Assembly (NCBI GenBank): GCA_036346205.1
Contig: JARFJB010000003.1
Location: 2,017,501-2,081,500 of the forward strand
Direction of reading: 5' to 3'
From: Vesta saturnalis
Taxonomy: Eukaryota > Arthropoda > Insecta > Coleoptera > Lampyridae
DNA: 64,000 bases
The notes beneath the pieces are model-generated. The model ran no database searches, was not told the DNA's origin, and worked only from the letters and a program-made list of their open reading frames with translations. A program made the translations under genes and the position numbers. Positions within the stretch are counted from its first letter, which is position 1; the number at the start of each line of letters is the position of its first letter. Positions 11,980 to 22,844 of the stretch are shown piece by piece.

Positions 11980-13140
11980 GTGACACTGCTCGATGACAGA
12001 CTAAGATGAACTACAATGAAGTGTGCTGCGTCTACAGAGCAATGGATCAGGTTAGTCGTTGAAGAAATAAGATCAATCGTAGATAGTAGAAAAAGAAGTT
12101 GAGTTTGGCACGTAAACACTTTTGCCAAACTTGGTCAAATGCTTTTGAGACATCTAAGCCACCTCAACTGTTTCACCGGATTATTTGAATACATTGTTCC
12201 AAACTTGGGTTATATATGAAAGAGGATCACCTGGTGAACGACTGTCTAAAACCATATTAGTGGTTCGTTAATTCAAGGAAACATAGCAGTTACTGATTGA
12301 TGATTTTTTCCATGATTTTAGAAAAAATGGAAGTGATTACAATTGTTCCGTAGTTAGAGAGATCGGTCTTGTCGCCTTTTTTTGAGAACAGATTGAGCGT
12401 TTGCTAACTTCAATGTTGAAGGAAATTCCCCAGAAGACATAGAGATCGAATAGGGTTTAGATGGGACTGGTACTAGTTCTGGGGAACATTTCTTTAAGAC
12501 AATGTCTGGAATACCGTCTGGACCAGTCGCCTTATTGATATCAAGCTCACTGATGGTCGATTCTAGAAGCTTGTATCGAAAATTGGTTTTATAGCGAATG
12601 AAGAAGAGTTGACTAGGGACATATTTTCCAGAATCACTAATAAACATCTTTGATGCAAATAAATCCACAAAAGATTGGATTGGTCTATAAAATCGTGAAC
12701 TACAGATTCGTTAAAAGATATCATGTGGCGAAATGAAAATGTACCAAAGTTTTTATTAATGACTTTAGCTGGACCAAAATTTATGACTGCTATAGGTACT
12801 TGATTGAATTTTCGTTGTTCCAACAACTTTTTAGTTTGAGTTATAACACTTTTACGGGTATATCTAGCATCAACGTAGTCTACATGACTCTCGACCGTTT
12901 TATTAGATTTCCATTTGGTATAAGATTTATTTTTCAAAGATAATGCATTAGCACAAGCTCTATTGGGTTGGTAGCGAGAATGACTTCATATACTAGAAGG
13001 GCCAATGCCTAAAGATAACGACTTAAAACAATATTCACGCATGGGAATGTTGCAAAAAAATACTGTAAATTATTCCATTTAGCTGACTTAAAACAGTGGT
13101 GCGAACAACAAAGGAATTAGGTACAGTAGGTAGCGCTCGA
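11980..13140 (-). pseudogene. APE-LINE fragment, internally rearranged, minus strand
   Basis: Read on the minus strand from about 13135, this gives the endonuclease-RT linker (KWKSNKTVESHVDYVDAR), then ISELDINKATGPDGIPDIVL and MSSGEFPSTLKLANAQ from the start of the RT (12660-12400), a degraded middle, and DLISSTTNLIHCSVD near 12070-12025, which corresponds to the region just before the FADD active site in the copies at 19.8 and 33.3 kb. Several stops and deletions. The outer 430 bp are shared with the left arm piece at 7630-8068. Confidence 0.8.
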
Positions 13141-13219
13141 AGCAATCAATCAACAGACCGACCCCGTATTCCGCCCCAGAAGTTGAGAGACCGTGAACTG
13201 TAAAATTAGGTCAAACATG

Positions 13220-13278
<59 letters not shown>

Positions 13279-14554
13279 AATATAACAGAATAATTTCCAA
13301 ACAAGTTCAATTTGTGTGTTGATGGCAGTTGACTGCAAGCGTCACTTGCAACCGGTTGACACCACTACATACTACGGACTAATTACTTTGACCCATACAC
13401 TATCTGGATTGTGTTGTTCCATTTGGTAGCGTTCGAAGCAATCAATTTCAAGCCCTGGAACAGACGACAAATGGACCCCGTATTCCACCCCAGGAGTTGA
13501 GAGACCGTGAATTGTAATATTAAGTCAAATACGGTCAATATGTTTATATTTAAATGTAATAACATAATTTCCAAGGGAGTTTAATTTGTGTACTGGAGGA
13601 CGTTGACTGCAAACATATCTTGCAACCGGCTGACACCCATCCATAAATTGGCGACCGAGCAGAGAGGGACAATTACAGTTTTTCCGTAACATAAAAATTT
13701 GTTTGAAGATATTTTCCACTGAGGTTGCCTGGAGCACTACCCTTGGAAGCCGTAGATACCTATTTTTGTCTCAAAGACAAACTAGACTATGTTTTTGTTT
13801 TGAGTCAAGCTCCAGGCAATCAATATCAACCCCTGCAACCGACAGATCGAACTCATTCCACATCAGGAGTTGAGAAACCGCGTTTAATTTGTGTATTGGT
13901 GGAAGTTGATTGGAAGTGTTATTTGCAGCCGCTGACACACCTACACAAATACCTGGATCTAGTTTTAGCTCAAAGACAAATTTGTCTCCACTGAAACACC
14001 GCCCATTTTAGACCGTATAAATTTATTTGAGTTAGACAGGTCGTATTTATTAAAATTATTTAATAACCAATTTGTTTCAGAGACATTTTCAACCCCCGTT
14101 GATTCAATGACAATTTGAACTGAGTAGTTTCTTTGAGTAGCGCTCGAGGCAATCAAAATCATCTTCTGGAACTGACAAAGCGACCCTGTATTTCACTGTA
14201 GGAGTTGTGTACAGGTAGAAATTTACAATTACCTTGTTTGTGGGATATTAGACTTTGCATGGGTGGTTTCCTTTTTTGTTAAGCTTTGCCATGTTTTCAT
14301 AAAGGTGCTACTTTTGGTCACCAGTGGCAATGCGTACAAAATGGCGATTTTGTTGGCGAGGTAAACCATAGTGAACAGACAAAGCAACGTAAGTAGAAAC
14401 GTTCTGATTTTATGTTTGTTTTCGTTTAAAGCGTGCGCTACCCGTATACTCAATTTTTGAACCTTTCCAATAGAATACAAGTGTAGTACGATGGTTAATA
14501 ATAATAATAATAGTAATAATAATAATAAATAATAATAATTATCAATTGGTTACA
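12712..14554 (-). repeat. Right arm of the large inverted repeat
   Basis: Reverse complement of the left arm: the module cores recur near 13140-13200, 13430-13515, 13790-13885 and 14135-14210 in opposite orientation. A shorter (AT)n tract sits at 13221-13276, at the position that matches 7438-7532 on the left. Small open frames at 13383-13994 and 14229-14480 are mirrored or non-coding and are not called. Confidence 0.8.
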
Positions 14555-14628
14555 ATGAACTGAATAAAATCTCAAAATTAAGTTGTTTTTAATGATTTTA
14601 TGAATTTATGATGTGATAAAATCATAAA

Positions 14629-14690
<62 letters not shown>
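14555..14690. repeat. AT-rich module ending in (AT)n, copy 2
   Basis: Same module as 9474-9600, beginning at the base after the right arm of the large inverted repeat. The (AT)n tract runs from about 14632 to 14688. Confidence 0.8.
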
Positions 14691-14691
<1 letters not shown>

Positions 14692-17059
14692 TACACTAAA
14701 CTTTCTTTACATTGCCATGATACGCACGTACGTACCCACCAAACCCTCACCTATTCTAATTTACCAATGGACTGGTAGAGTCTCAAAAGTCCGAGCTGAT
14801 ATTAACACTCAGTCCGACACTGTTTTCCGAGTATGTTCTTTTCAAGAATAGGATAGGAGTGGATATTTGGTACTGTATAGGCACGGTTGTTACAGACTCT
14901 AACTGTCCGGTTGTTTAATAGATATTAAAGTATTATCGCTGCAGCTTTGTTGCTGACCGATTAGCGCTGAATTTCAGAAATGACATATTCTTATAGTGTT
15001 GTCCTTCTCTAACATACATATCACACCTACCTAAAATACTGGGCATGTCAATCGCCTCGAGCAATAATCAGGTAAACAACACAATTAAGTATTGTTTGCA
15101 GGAATAACGAGCTCTGTTTTTGTTAAAATATAAACTTTAAAGTAAAAAGTGAGGGGTTCTAAACCATTTATTTGTTATAAGAAAGATATTTTGTGGAAAG
15201 CAGTTAATTGACGAATGACCGACGTCTAATTGCATAATTTGTTGTAATGTAGCTTACTGGTACACATAAAATTATTTTATAAATACATATTAACTAGTGA
15301 AAATAACACCCCTGGCCTATTGCAATTTTAATGCTGAATACCTATGTAGAAACTTTAAAGTACCACTGAATTTCACAAATGTTGAATCATACAGTTTGCA
15401 ACTGATAATCCCTAATTGCTCACCAAGAAAGCTGCAGCGAAAATACTATACTTAAGTAGTAGAATTATTTAGTACTCTACACCAACATTACACAGACCAT
15501 AACACGCAATTTCCTCTCTACTTCAGTTATAATTGTGATGTTTTAATAGATTAATGTTTTGTCTTGTATTAGTTTTATTGATATTGTATACAAGATTAGT
15601 CTGAAATGTATCTGAGTAATTTAGTAGCTTGAAGTATCTTAACAACACGCTAGACCTTTTAAGACACGGTTGCAAAGCACAATACATGTCAGAAACCCTT
15701 CAAATGCAATTATGACAACAAGCGTTACGAAAACGGTCACATCTTAGCGTCCTTTGTATAAAATTGAGTGCAAGAGATGAATATTAAATAAAGAAGACTG
15801 AAGCGCTCTAATCTGGTAGTAGTAAAGTATCATAATGGTAGAAATTAAAATGTAATATAAATGCAACTTATGTTTCCTGATCTGTAGTAGAAAAAACGAG
15901 GGGATCAAATTCAACATGTAAAGACCCGGGATCCAGCGAACAATGATGGTAGGGGTTCCTTTCAGCAAACACTACATTCCCTGGGGGTCTACGTAGTACT
16001 CACCCCTCACAATATTACAGAGTCTATATCCAGGAATCAGGCACGCTTCAAAGAAACTTTAAAATAGAAAACGAAAGTCTTGCTCTTAATCATTAATCAT
16101 TTTGCTAGGGGAGTATTTACACATTGTCTCATAATTATTTTTCCGTTACTACGTCTGTTTCCTCATTGTTTTAACTCAATAATTAGCAAGAATACACCAC
16201 ACCGTTTACAAATTAACGAAGTGAAGAAAATTGCGATCGCTGTACAGTTTAATCATCTAAAGTTATACTTCTCCCTTTCGCTATTCGAGAATGGGGTAGT
16301 TTTATTACGCTTTTAAAAGCTTTCATCATATAAATATTGTCTTATAATATCTCATAAAAGCCCTAAGTATAATATGTTGGATTGGTCGTCCCGGAAAGAG
16401 CGTGCTTATTGTTAACTAAACATACGCCCGGTCCTCCCTAAATTTTATTTTATTTACACACTCAGCTCCACGATGCTGTGTAACATTAAAAGTTATCTCG
16501 TTACTTTCTCGACACTTTGCAAACTTGTAATGTGTATATAATGTTTTAAGAGAGAAAACTACAACGAGATGAGACATTTTTACTTCTTCTCAATTTATTG
16601 TCGCTCGGTTTTTATTTTGTCACAAAATTTGATTACCTTTAACTGTCTTCGTCGTTTGTGAGTTTGTGTATTGTTTTATTGTTGATCTTTTAATCATCAA
16701 ATTGCAACTTCCTCATTTCATACTGTATTGATCAACATAAATGAAACTTTTATAGCACTACTAATACAACATGTGTATTCATAATGCATATCACACAATT
16801 ATTTTCTTGGCTAGTGGAGGCATGTGCATGTGCCTAAAATCTTCTTCGAAGCTATCATTTTTTCACCGAATATTTCATTTTATGAGTTTGTTATTGTAAA
16901 CAAATGCACAGGGGTTGTGTTAATGTTCAATTTGAGTAAGGAACTAAAACTTTCAAACAGTACAAGTGTATCATGAAAATGTTCAACCATGCATATATTT
17001 CAGTTTTAGCTGTCCACTTTCGAATTCAACCGAATTAAAATTTATGAAACAGTGATTTA
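14691..17059. other. No recognised gene or repeat
   Basis: About 2.4 kb of AT-rich sequence. Frames at 15744-15968 and 16080-16316 are short, hydrophobic and without motifs. I see no element ends, tRNA-like structure or simple repeat of note. Confidence 0.4.
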
Positions 17060-17197
17060 TTTCTATGTACTTTCTTTATTACGCAGAATTGCGCTAAAGT
17101 TAAAAAACATAGAAATGTTTATTACCAATACACAAATAATCGCATGTTATACGTCGGCATTCGCACGCGCGTGAAAACAGCAGGCAATTTTTCCGAA
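17060..17197 (+). repeat. Left flank of an older repeat, paralogous to 34302-34421
   Basis: TACTTTCTTTATTACGCAG through CGCATGTTATACGTCGGCAT to CAATTTTTCCGAATA matches 34302-34423 with small changes. The 34-kb copy runs straight on into ACCCGAACGTCTATTG, which here is found only at 30472. The 13.3-kb element between the two halves is therefore an insertion. Confidence 0.85.
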
Positions 17198-17466
17198 TAC
17201 AGGGCTTTTCACATGAGCGTTAATTAAACGTTTCTGGCAAACCAGACAACGGATCAACCTGAAAATTTGACAGTATACATAAATTAATGTGATCTACATG
17301 CCTAAAATATTTTAGATGATGCGGCGTTGCCGCTTCTACTGTAAAGTAGCGACTACTTTGATTTTTCAAATGAAACACCCTATATATAATATCATATTAC
17401 GATTTCCCATTACTTTGTCAACAACTTCATGTACTATTTCCCTATACCCATCTATTACCGTTTAAG

Positions 17467-20400
17467 TTTTAAATTTTATTAGGTGGTAGGCATGTATACT
17501 CCATGCCAGCCGGGGAGGTACCACCACCCTTACCATGCGCTCCTTAATATTGGGTCACCGATTTTCTGAGCTCGGTAAGGGCTGCCGGTTACCTTTTCCA
17601 TCATCCTCAATCTATTCTCATCCTTATTCTTCCTTCTCGCCCTCACTGTCTTCCTATCGGATTAAAAGTCCCAAATTAAAAAATAAGATGGCTGTGGTTT
17701 CTAGGGTTATAAATTCCGGACGTAAAATCCTGCCCCATTCGGATGTCCGGGAGGGCAGGGCCCAAGCGACCTCGGTCATCGAAAGTATCAACTTTCTGAT
17801 TCACTACTGCAACATCCGCGGTATCAGGTCTAATCTTAATGCTATTCACCAACATCTTGAACAATTACAACCTGATGTATTGTTTCTATCTGAAACACAA
17901 GTCTCCTCGGAAAGCTCCGAGGCACCCGACTTGCAATTTCCTCAATACCATCTTCACTCTAACTTTCGATATAAAGGAGGCGTATGTGCCTACATCAAGG
18001 ACAGAATTGCTTGCAAGAGGGTTTCTTCCTTAGAAAATAAAAATTTTGACGTGATTTGGTTTAAACATTCTGGTCCTAATTTTGTGAAATTCTACTGTTG
18101 CATTTATAGGTCTCCTAATGACAGCAACTTTCAAGACTTCTTCGATTACCTTAGTACGAAAGTTGACTATCTCCTGTCTCAGTTTCCATCTTGCGATATC
18201 TCATTTGTAGGCGATTTCAATGTTCATAACTCTAATTGGCTTCAATTTTCATCTACTACAAATCCCGCTGGTCATAGTGCAGAAACATTTGCTATTTCAT
18301 GTGATCTCACACAAATGATTTCTGAACCCACAAGAATCCCTGATAACCCTAACCATACTCCATATCTTCTAGATCTCTTTCTTACATCAAACCCTCTTGT
18401 TTATAAAACTTGCGTTCTTTCGCCTTTAGGTCTTTCCGACCATTGTCTAATAAAAATCATTTCTACTGTACCTAATTCCACTGTTGTTCGCAAAACCGAT
18501 AGAACCTTGTGGTGTTTTAAGTCAGCTCGATGGAGTGATTTACGGGATTTCTTTGCAACCTTTCCATGGCGTGAATATTGTTTGAAGTCGTCCTCTTCTT
18601 CGGACATCGCTCTTTCAGTATATGAAGTCATCCTCATGGGAAAGGAGTTATACATTCCGAAAAACAGTACCGTTTAGGTCATTCACGTTCCTAACCCTGG
18701 TTCAATAAGGTTTGTTCTGATGCAATATCTTTAAAAAATAAATGTTACATTAAATGGAAATCTAATAAATCGGTTGACAGTCATCTAGAATACGTTGGTG
18801 CTAGAAATATCTGCAAAAGTGTCATCACTAAAACTAAAAAGTTGTTCGAACAACGAAAATGCAATGAACTAGCTACATCTCCTTTAGGCAGTCGTAAATT
18901 TTGGTCTTTAGCAAAAGCCATTAGTAAAAACTTTCGAACATCTTCATTTCCCCCTGACATCTATTGACGGATCGGTAGTTGCTGATTCTGTAGACAAAGC
19001 CAACGTTTTTGTGGATTTGTTTGCATCAAACTCGTGTCTCAATGATTCTGGAAAAGATGTGCCCCTAGTCAACTCTTCTTCATACGTTATGAAACCAATT
19101 CATTTTCGGTACAGCTCTGGAATCGATCATCAGTAGGCTTGATCTCAATAAGGCGACTGGCCCAGACGGTATCCCAGCTATTGTCTTAAAGAAATGTTCC
19201 CCGAACTAGTACCAGTCCTATCTAAGCTCTATACGATCTCTATATCTTCTGGGAATTCCTTCATCATGGAAGTTAGCAAATGTTCAACCTATTCCCAAAA
19301 AAGGTGATAAGACCGATCCCTCAAATTACAGACCAATTGCCATCACTTCTATTTTGTCTAAAATCATGGAAAAAGCCATCAATCAGCAACTGCTCACGTT
19401 TCTTGAAACTAACAAACTCCTTAGTGACCATCAATATGGGTTTAGGCAAATTCGTTCAACAGGCGATCTTCTTTCATTTGTGACCCAAGTTTGGAACAAT
19501 ACAGTAGAGCAGTCCGGTGAAACAGTTGTAGTCGCTTTAGATATCTCAAAGGCATTTGACCAAGTTTGGCATAAGTGTTTACTTGCCAAACTCACCTCGT
19601 TTGGGTTAAATGATGCGCTCATCAACTGGGTTTCTAGTTTCCTTGATGAAAGACGAATACGTGTCGTAGTTGATGGCTTTTTTTTCAAAAGAAGTTAGCA
19701 TTAACGCGGGCGTACCGCAGGGATCCGATATAGCGCCTACACTTTTTCTGCTGTACATAAACGACCTTATTTCTTCAACAACTAACCCTATCCATTGCTT
19801 TGCTGACGATAGCACTCTTCACTGTAGTTCATCTCAGTCTACTCATAGTGATAATCCACCTTCTATGTCAAATCAAGAAATTAAAGCTGAAATGGCAAAT
19901 TCAATCAACAAAGACATTCAACGTATTCTCGAATGGGGAAGCAATAATCTAGTTAAATTTAATGCTAACAAAACTCCGTGTTGCCTTATGTCCGCCAAAA
20001 AAGATCGATCATTTCCTGTTGTAAGTATGAATGGCTCAGTTCTAAGTTTTCAGACTCTATTACTCTGTTCGGTATGACTGTATCTTCAAATCTCTCATGG
20101 GTTGACCATCTTCTGTCAGCTACCAAAACAGCTGCTCGTAAAATAGGCTTTTTGTACAGATCTAAGCAGTACTTTACCTCTCGACAACTCCTGCTGTATA
20201 AGGCCCAAATTCGGCCTCATCTGGAATATAATTCTCACCTTTGGGTTAGTGCTCCCCAATACGCTCTCGATATCGTTGATCGTATTCAAAAGAGAGCGAT
20301 TAGGCTTATAAATGACCCGTCTTTAACTTCTCACATACAGTCCCTTGAGCATAGAAGGATGGTTTCAGTTTTTTCTTTGTATTATCGTTATTACAACGGC

Positions 20401-20737
20401 TATTGTGCTGGTGAATTACATTCTTTGATACCATCTCCGGCTATCTTTGCGAGAAACACTCGGTTCGCTCAGTCACATCATCAGTATGCAGTACAAATCT
20501 CCACTTGTCGTACCAAACGGGCGCAATCCACATTTTTCTACACGGCTTCTAAACTCTGGAATGATCTCCTTAGTTCCTGTTTTCCTCTCACTTATGATAT
20601 GAGAAAATTTAATGTAGCTGTTCATAGGCATCTATTGACAATTCATTATCCCTCTATCCATCCTCCTAAGTGTTCCTGAGTGCTTTTGCACGATAGGCCT
20701 TATTTAGCCTGTTCAGGTCCACAATCATAAAAAAAAA
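17467..20737 (+). mobile_element. APE-type non-LTR retrotransposon, copy 1
   Basis: About 3.27 kb inserted in the left inverted end of E1. It starts near the GGTGGTAGGCATGTATACTCC motif shared with copy 2 at 31.17 kb and ends with TTCAGGTCCACAATCAT plus an A run at 20729-20737. One long coding region carries endonuclease then reverse transcriptase; no separate ORF1 is seen between the shared 5' start and the endonuclease. The 3' untranslated region is only about 60 bp. Because both copies start at the same place, I infer this is the true 5' end. Confidence 0.85.
17535..20679 (+). pseudogene. LINE endonuclease-reverse transcriptase, copy 1
   Basis: 17535-18677 (380 codons) is an exonuclease-endonuclease-phosphatase type nuclease: NIRGIRSNLNAIHQHL, FLSETQVSSES, GGVCAYIKDR, IYRSPNDSNF, FVGDFNVHNSNW (catalytic Asp-Asn) and LGLSDHCLI (catalytic Asp-His). 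After a frame break the RT follows: SNYRPIAITSILSKIMEKA (19330), VALDISKAFDQVWHK (19540), NAGVPQGSDIAPTLFLLYI (19700; the Asp is normally Val) and CFADDSTLH at 19797-19823 (active-site FADD), then the thumb and C-terminal region to 20679. Frameshifts near 18680, 18950, 19190, 19690 and 20050 make it inactive. Clade within the Jockey/CR1/I group not resolved. Copy 2 at 31.2 kb has a cleaner RT. Confidence 0.9.
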
Positions 20738-21760
20738 GAGATATAAATTAATTTGGTTTTTTTTCAAAACATGTACTTTTATAAACGCTAATAATCTTGA
20801 ACTCTCTGGTACTAAGACGACTAAATTCGAAATTGAGTGGAGTGATACCATGAGGATCTTCACTTCGAGTCATATTTTTATTTGCCTCATACAGGGTCTG
20901 TAAAAAATGCAGATAGTTTGTTCACATGAAAAAAGGAGTGGAAGTCAATTTTTTCAAATGGAACACCCTGTATATTTACACATTTTTGAGCTCTACATCC
21001 AATTTTAGATTGACTTTAATCAGATAATACTCCTAAGTGTTCCTGAGTGCTTTTGCACGATAGGCCTTATTAGCCTGTTCAGGTCCACAATCATAAAAAA
21101 AGAGATATAAATTAATTTGGTTTTTTTTCAAAACATGTACTTTTATAAACGCTAATAATCTTGAACTCTCTGGTACTAAGACGACTAAATTCGAAATTGA
21201 GTGGAGTGATACCATGAGGATCTTCACTTCGAGTCATATTTTTATTTGCCTCATACAGGGTCTGTAAAAAATGCAGATAGTTTGTTCACATGAAAAAAGG
21301 AGTGGAAGTCAATTTTTTCAAATGGAACACCCTGTATATTTACACATTTTTGAGCTCTACATCCAATTTTAGATTGACTTTAATCAGATAATACTCCTAA
21401 GTGTTCCTGAGTGCTTTTGCACGATAGGCCTTATTTAGCCTGTTCAGGTCCACAATCATAAAAAAAAAGAGATATAAATTAATTTGGTTTTTTTTCAAAA
21501 CATGTACTTTTATAAACGCTAATAATCTTGAACTCTCTGGTACTAAGACGACTAAATTCGAAATTGAGTGGAGTGATACCATGAGGATCTTCACTTCGAG
21601 TCATATTTTTATTTGCCTCATACAGGGTCTGTAAAAAATGCAGATAGTTTGTTCACATGAAAAAAGGAGTGGAAGTCAATTTTTTCAAATGGAACACCCT
21701 GTATATTTACACATTTTTGAGCTCTACATCCAATTTTAGATTGACTTTAATCAGATAATA
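20663..21760 (+). repeat. Tandem triplication of a ~365-bp block
   Basis: Three nearly identical units at 20663-21029, 21030-21393 and 21394-21760. Each begins in the last ~70 bp of the LINE (CTCCTAAGTGTTCCTGAGTG, CCTGTTCAGGTCCACAATC) and continues through ~290 bp of the E1 inverted end to CTTTAATCAGATAATA. Units differ mainly in A/T run lengths. The junction lies where CTCCTAAG (LINE) and CTATTTCG (E1) share CT, so microhomology-mediated duplication is possible. The triplication must be younger than the LINE insertion. Repeated short minus-strand frames inside it are not genes. Confidence 0.9.
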
Positions 21761-22844
21761 CTATTTCGATTTCGAACCGTTTTCGAGATAAACTGTTTCA
21801 AACAGAAACTGACATGATTTCCTTGTATTCATCACTTATTTTTGAAATTTAAAAGATTCCGTTCGATGTTCCTTCATCAGTCACAGATAATACAATGAAT
21901 AAATAATTATTAAAATACTCTTCAACCATCAAATGAAACTTCTCTTCAAACAATAGTTTTATTAACACTGACACACGAACTGAAAATAATTTCATGAATT
22001 AGTAAGTTAATTCAACTATCAGTGTATTTCAGAATATGTTCGAACACATCTCCACCTCTACTTAAACAAACATGTAATCTCTTCAAAAGATTTTCATGTG
22101 TATTTTCATGTTAAGTCTGAAGTTAAACTATTGAAAGCAGTTCTAACTCTCGATTTCATATCTTCCATTGTTGTTACCGGGTTGGAGTAAACCATATTTT
22201 TAATAAAACCCCACACAAAATAATCTATTGGATTGCCATCTGGTGTTCTAGGAGGCCAACGAAAAGGTCCATTATTACCAACCCATCTGTCTTCGAAGAT
22301 TTCAGTTAAAGCTTCGCCTACTTAACGAGAATTATGGGGTGGAGCACCATCCATTTGGTACCATACACGTTCTCTTCCTGGCCTATAATTAAAAACATTT
22401 GAATTCCATTTCGCAGTAAATCTTCATATGTTGTTGCATTCAAATTATCATCATAAAACTCGATATAAAAAATTACCTCATTCTTTATGGCACAAAATAC
22501 ATTAAATTGCCAACTTTCTTGAAAACCCCTTTGGCGAACGACGTGAGGACTTTCTGGCGCCCAATAATGACTGTTGTGTCTGTTGAAAATTCCATTTTTT
22601 GTAAATTTGGCCTCATCTGTCCATATGATATTGTCAAGTAACCATTCAAAGAATTCCACTCTACGAGGCAAATCAGTCTCTTTCAAATGTTGGATACAGT
22701 AGAATTTATAGGGATGCCATTTGTGCTTATCAATAATGCGATAAATTGTCTCGTAGGGTATACCTATCTCACTTTCAGCCTCGTGTAGAGAAGCATTTGG
22801 AAATGCATTAAAAAATCCAAAAACTGTTATGCCATTGTCATCAT

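Larger units (their letters stand above)
5938..14554. mobile_element. 8.6-kb inverted-repeat unit with ~2-kb arms (foldback-like)
   Basis: The left arm starts TGTAACCAATTNATAATTATT at 5938 and the right arm ends with the reverse complement at 14554. Similarity runs inward through the TAA-rich block, the CGTACTACACTTGTGTTCTATTGG segment, several tandem modules and a LINE piece, to about 8068 on the left and 12712 on the right, where the TCTTTTAAC boundary is shared. The centre (8.07-12.71 kb) differs: it holds LINE fragments, AT repeats and a gag remnant. No transposase was seen for this unit. Flanking sequences do not show an obvious target duplication, so it could be a foldback element or a segmental inverted duplication. 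Confidence 0.8.
17200..21850 (+). repeat. Left inverted end of E1, interrupted by the LINE and triplication
   Basis: 17200-17466 pairs with 30469-30213, and 20738-21850 pairs with about 30205-29815 once the two extra tandem units are discounted. The join is visible in the right arm, where TAAATTAATTT-type sequence and CCGTTTAAGAG are contiguous (minus strand near 30210-30185), while in the left arm they are separated by the LINE. Confidence 0.85.

Noticed and set aside
20666..21594. Three near-identical ~65-codon minus-strand frames
   Set aside because: They are the same stretch of the 365-bp triplication of LINE tail and transposon end; no coding features.
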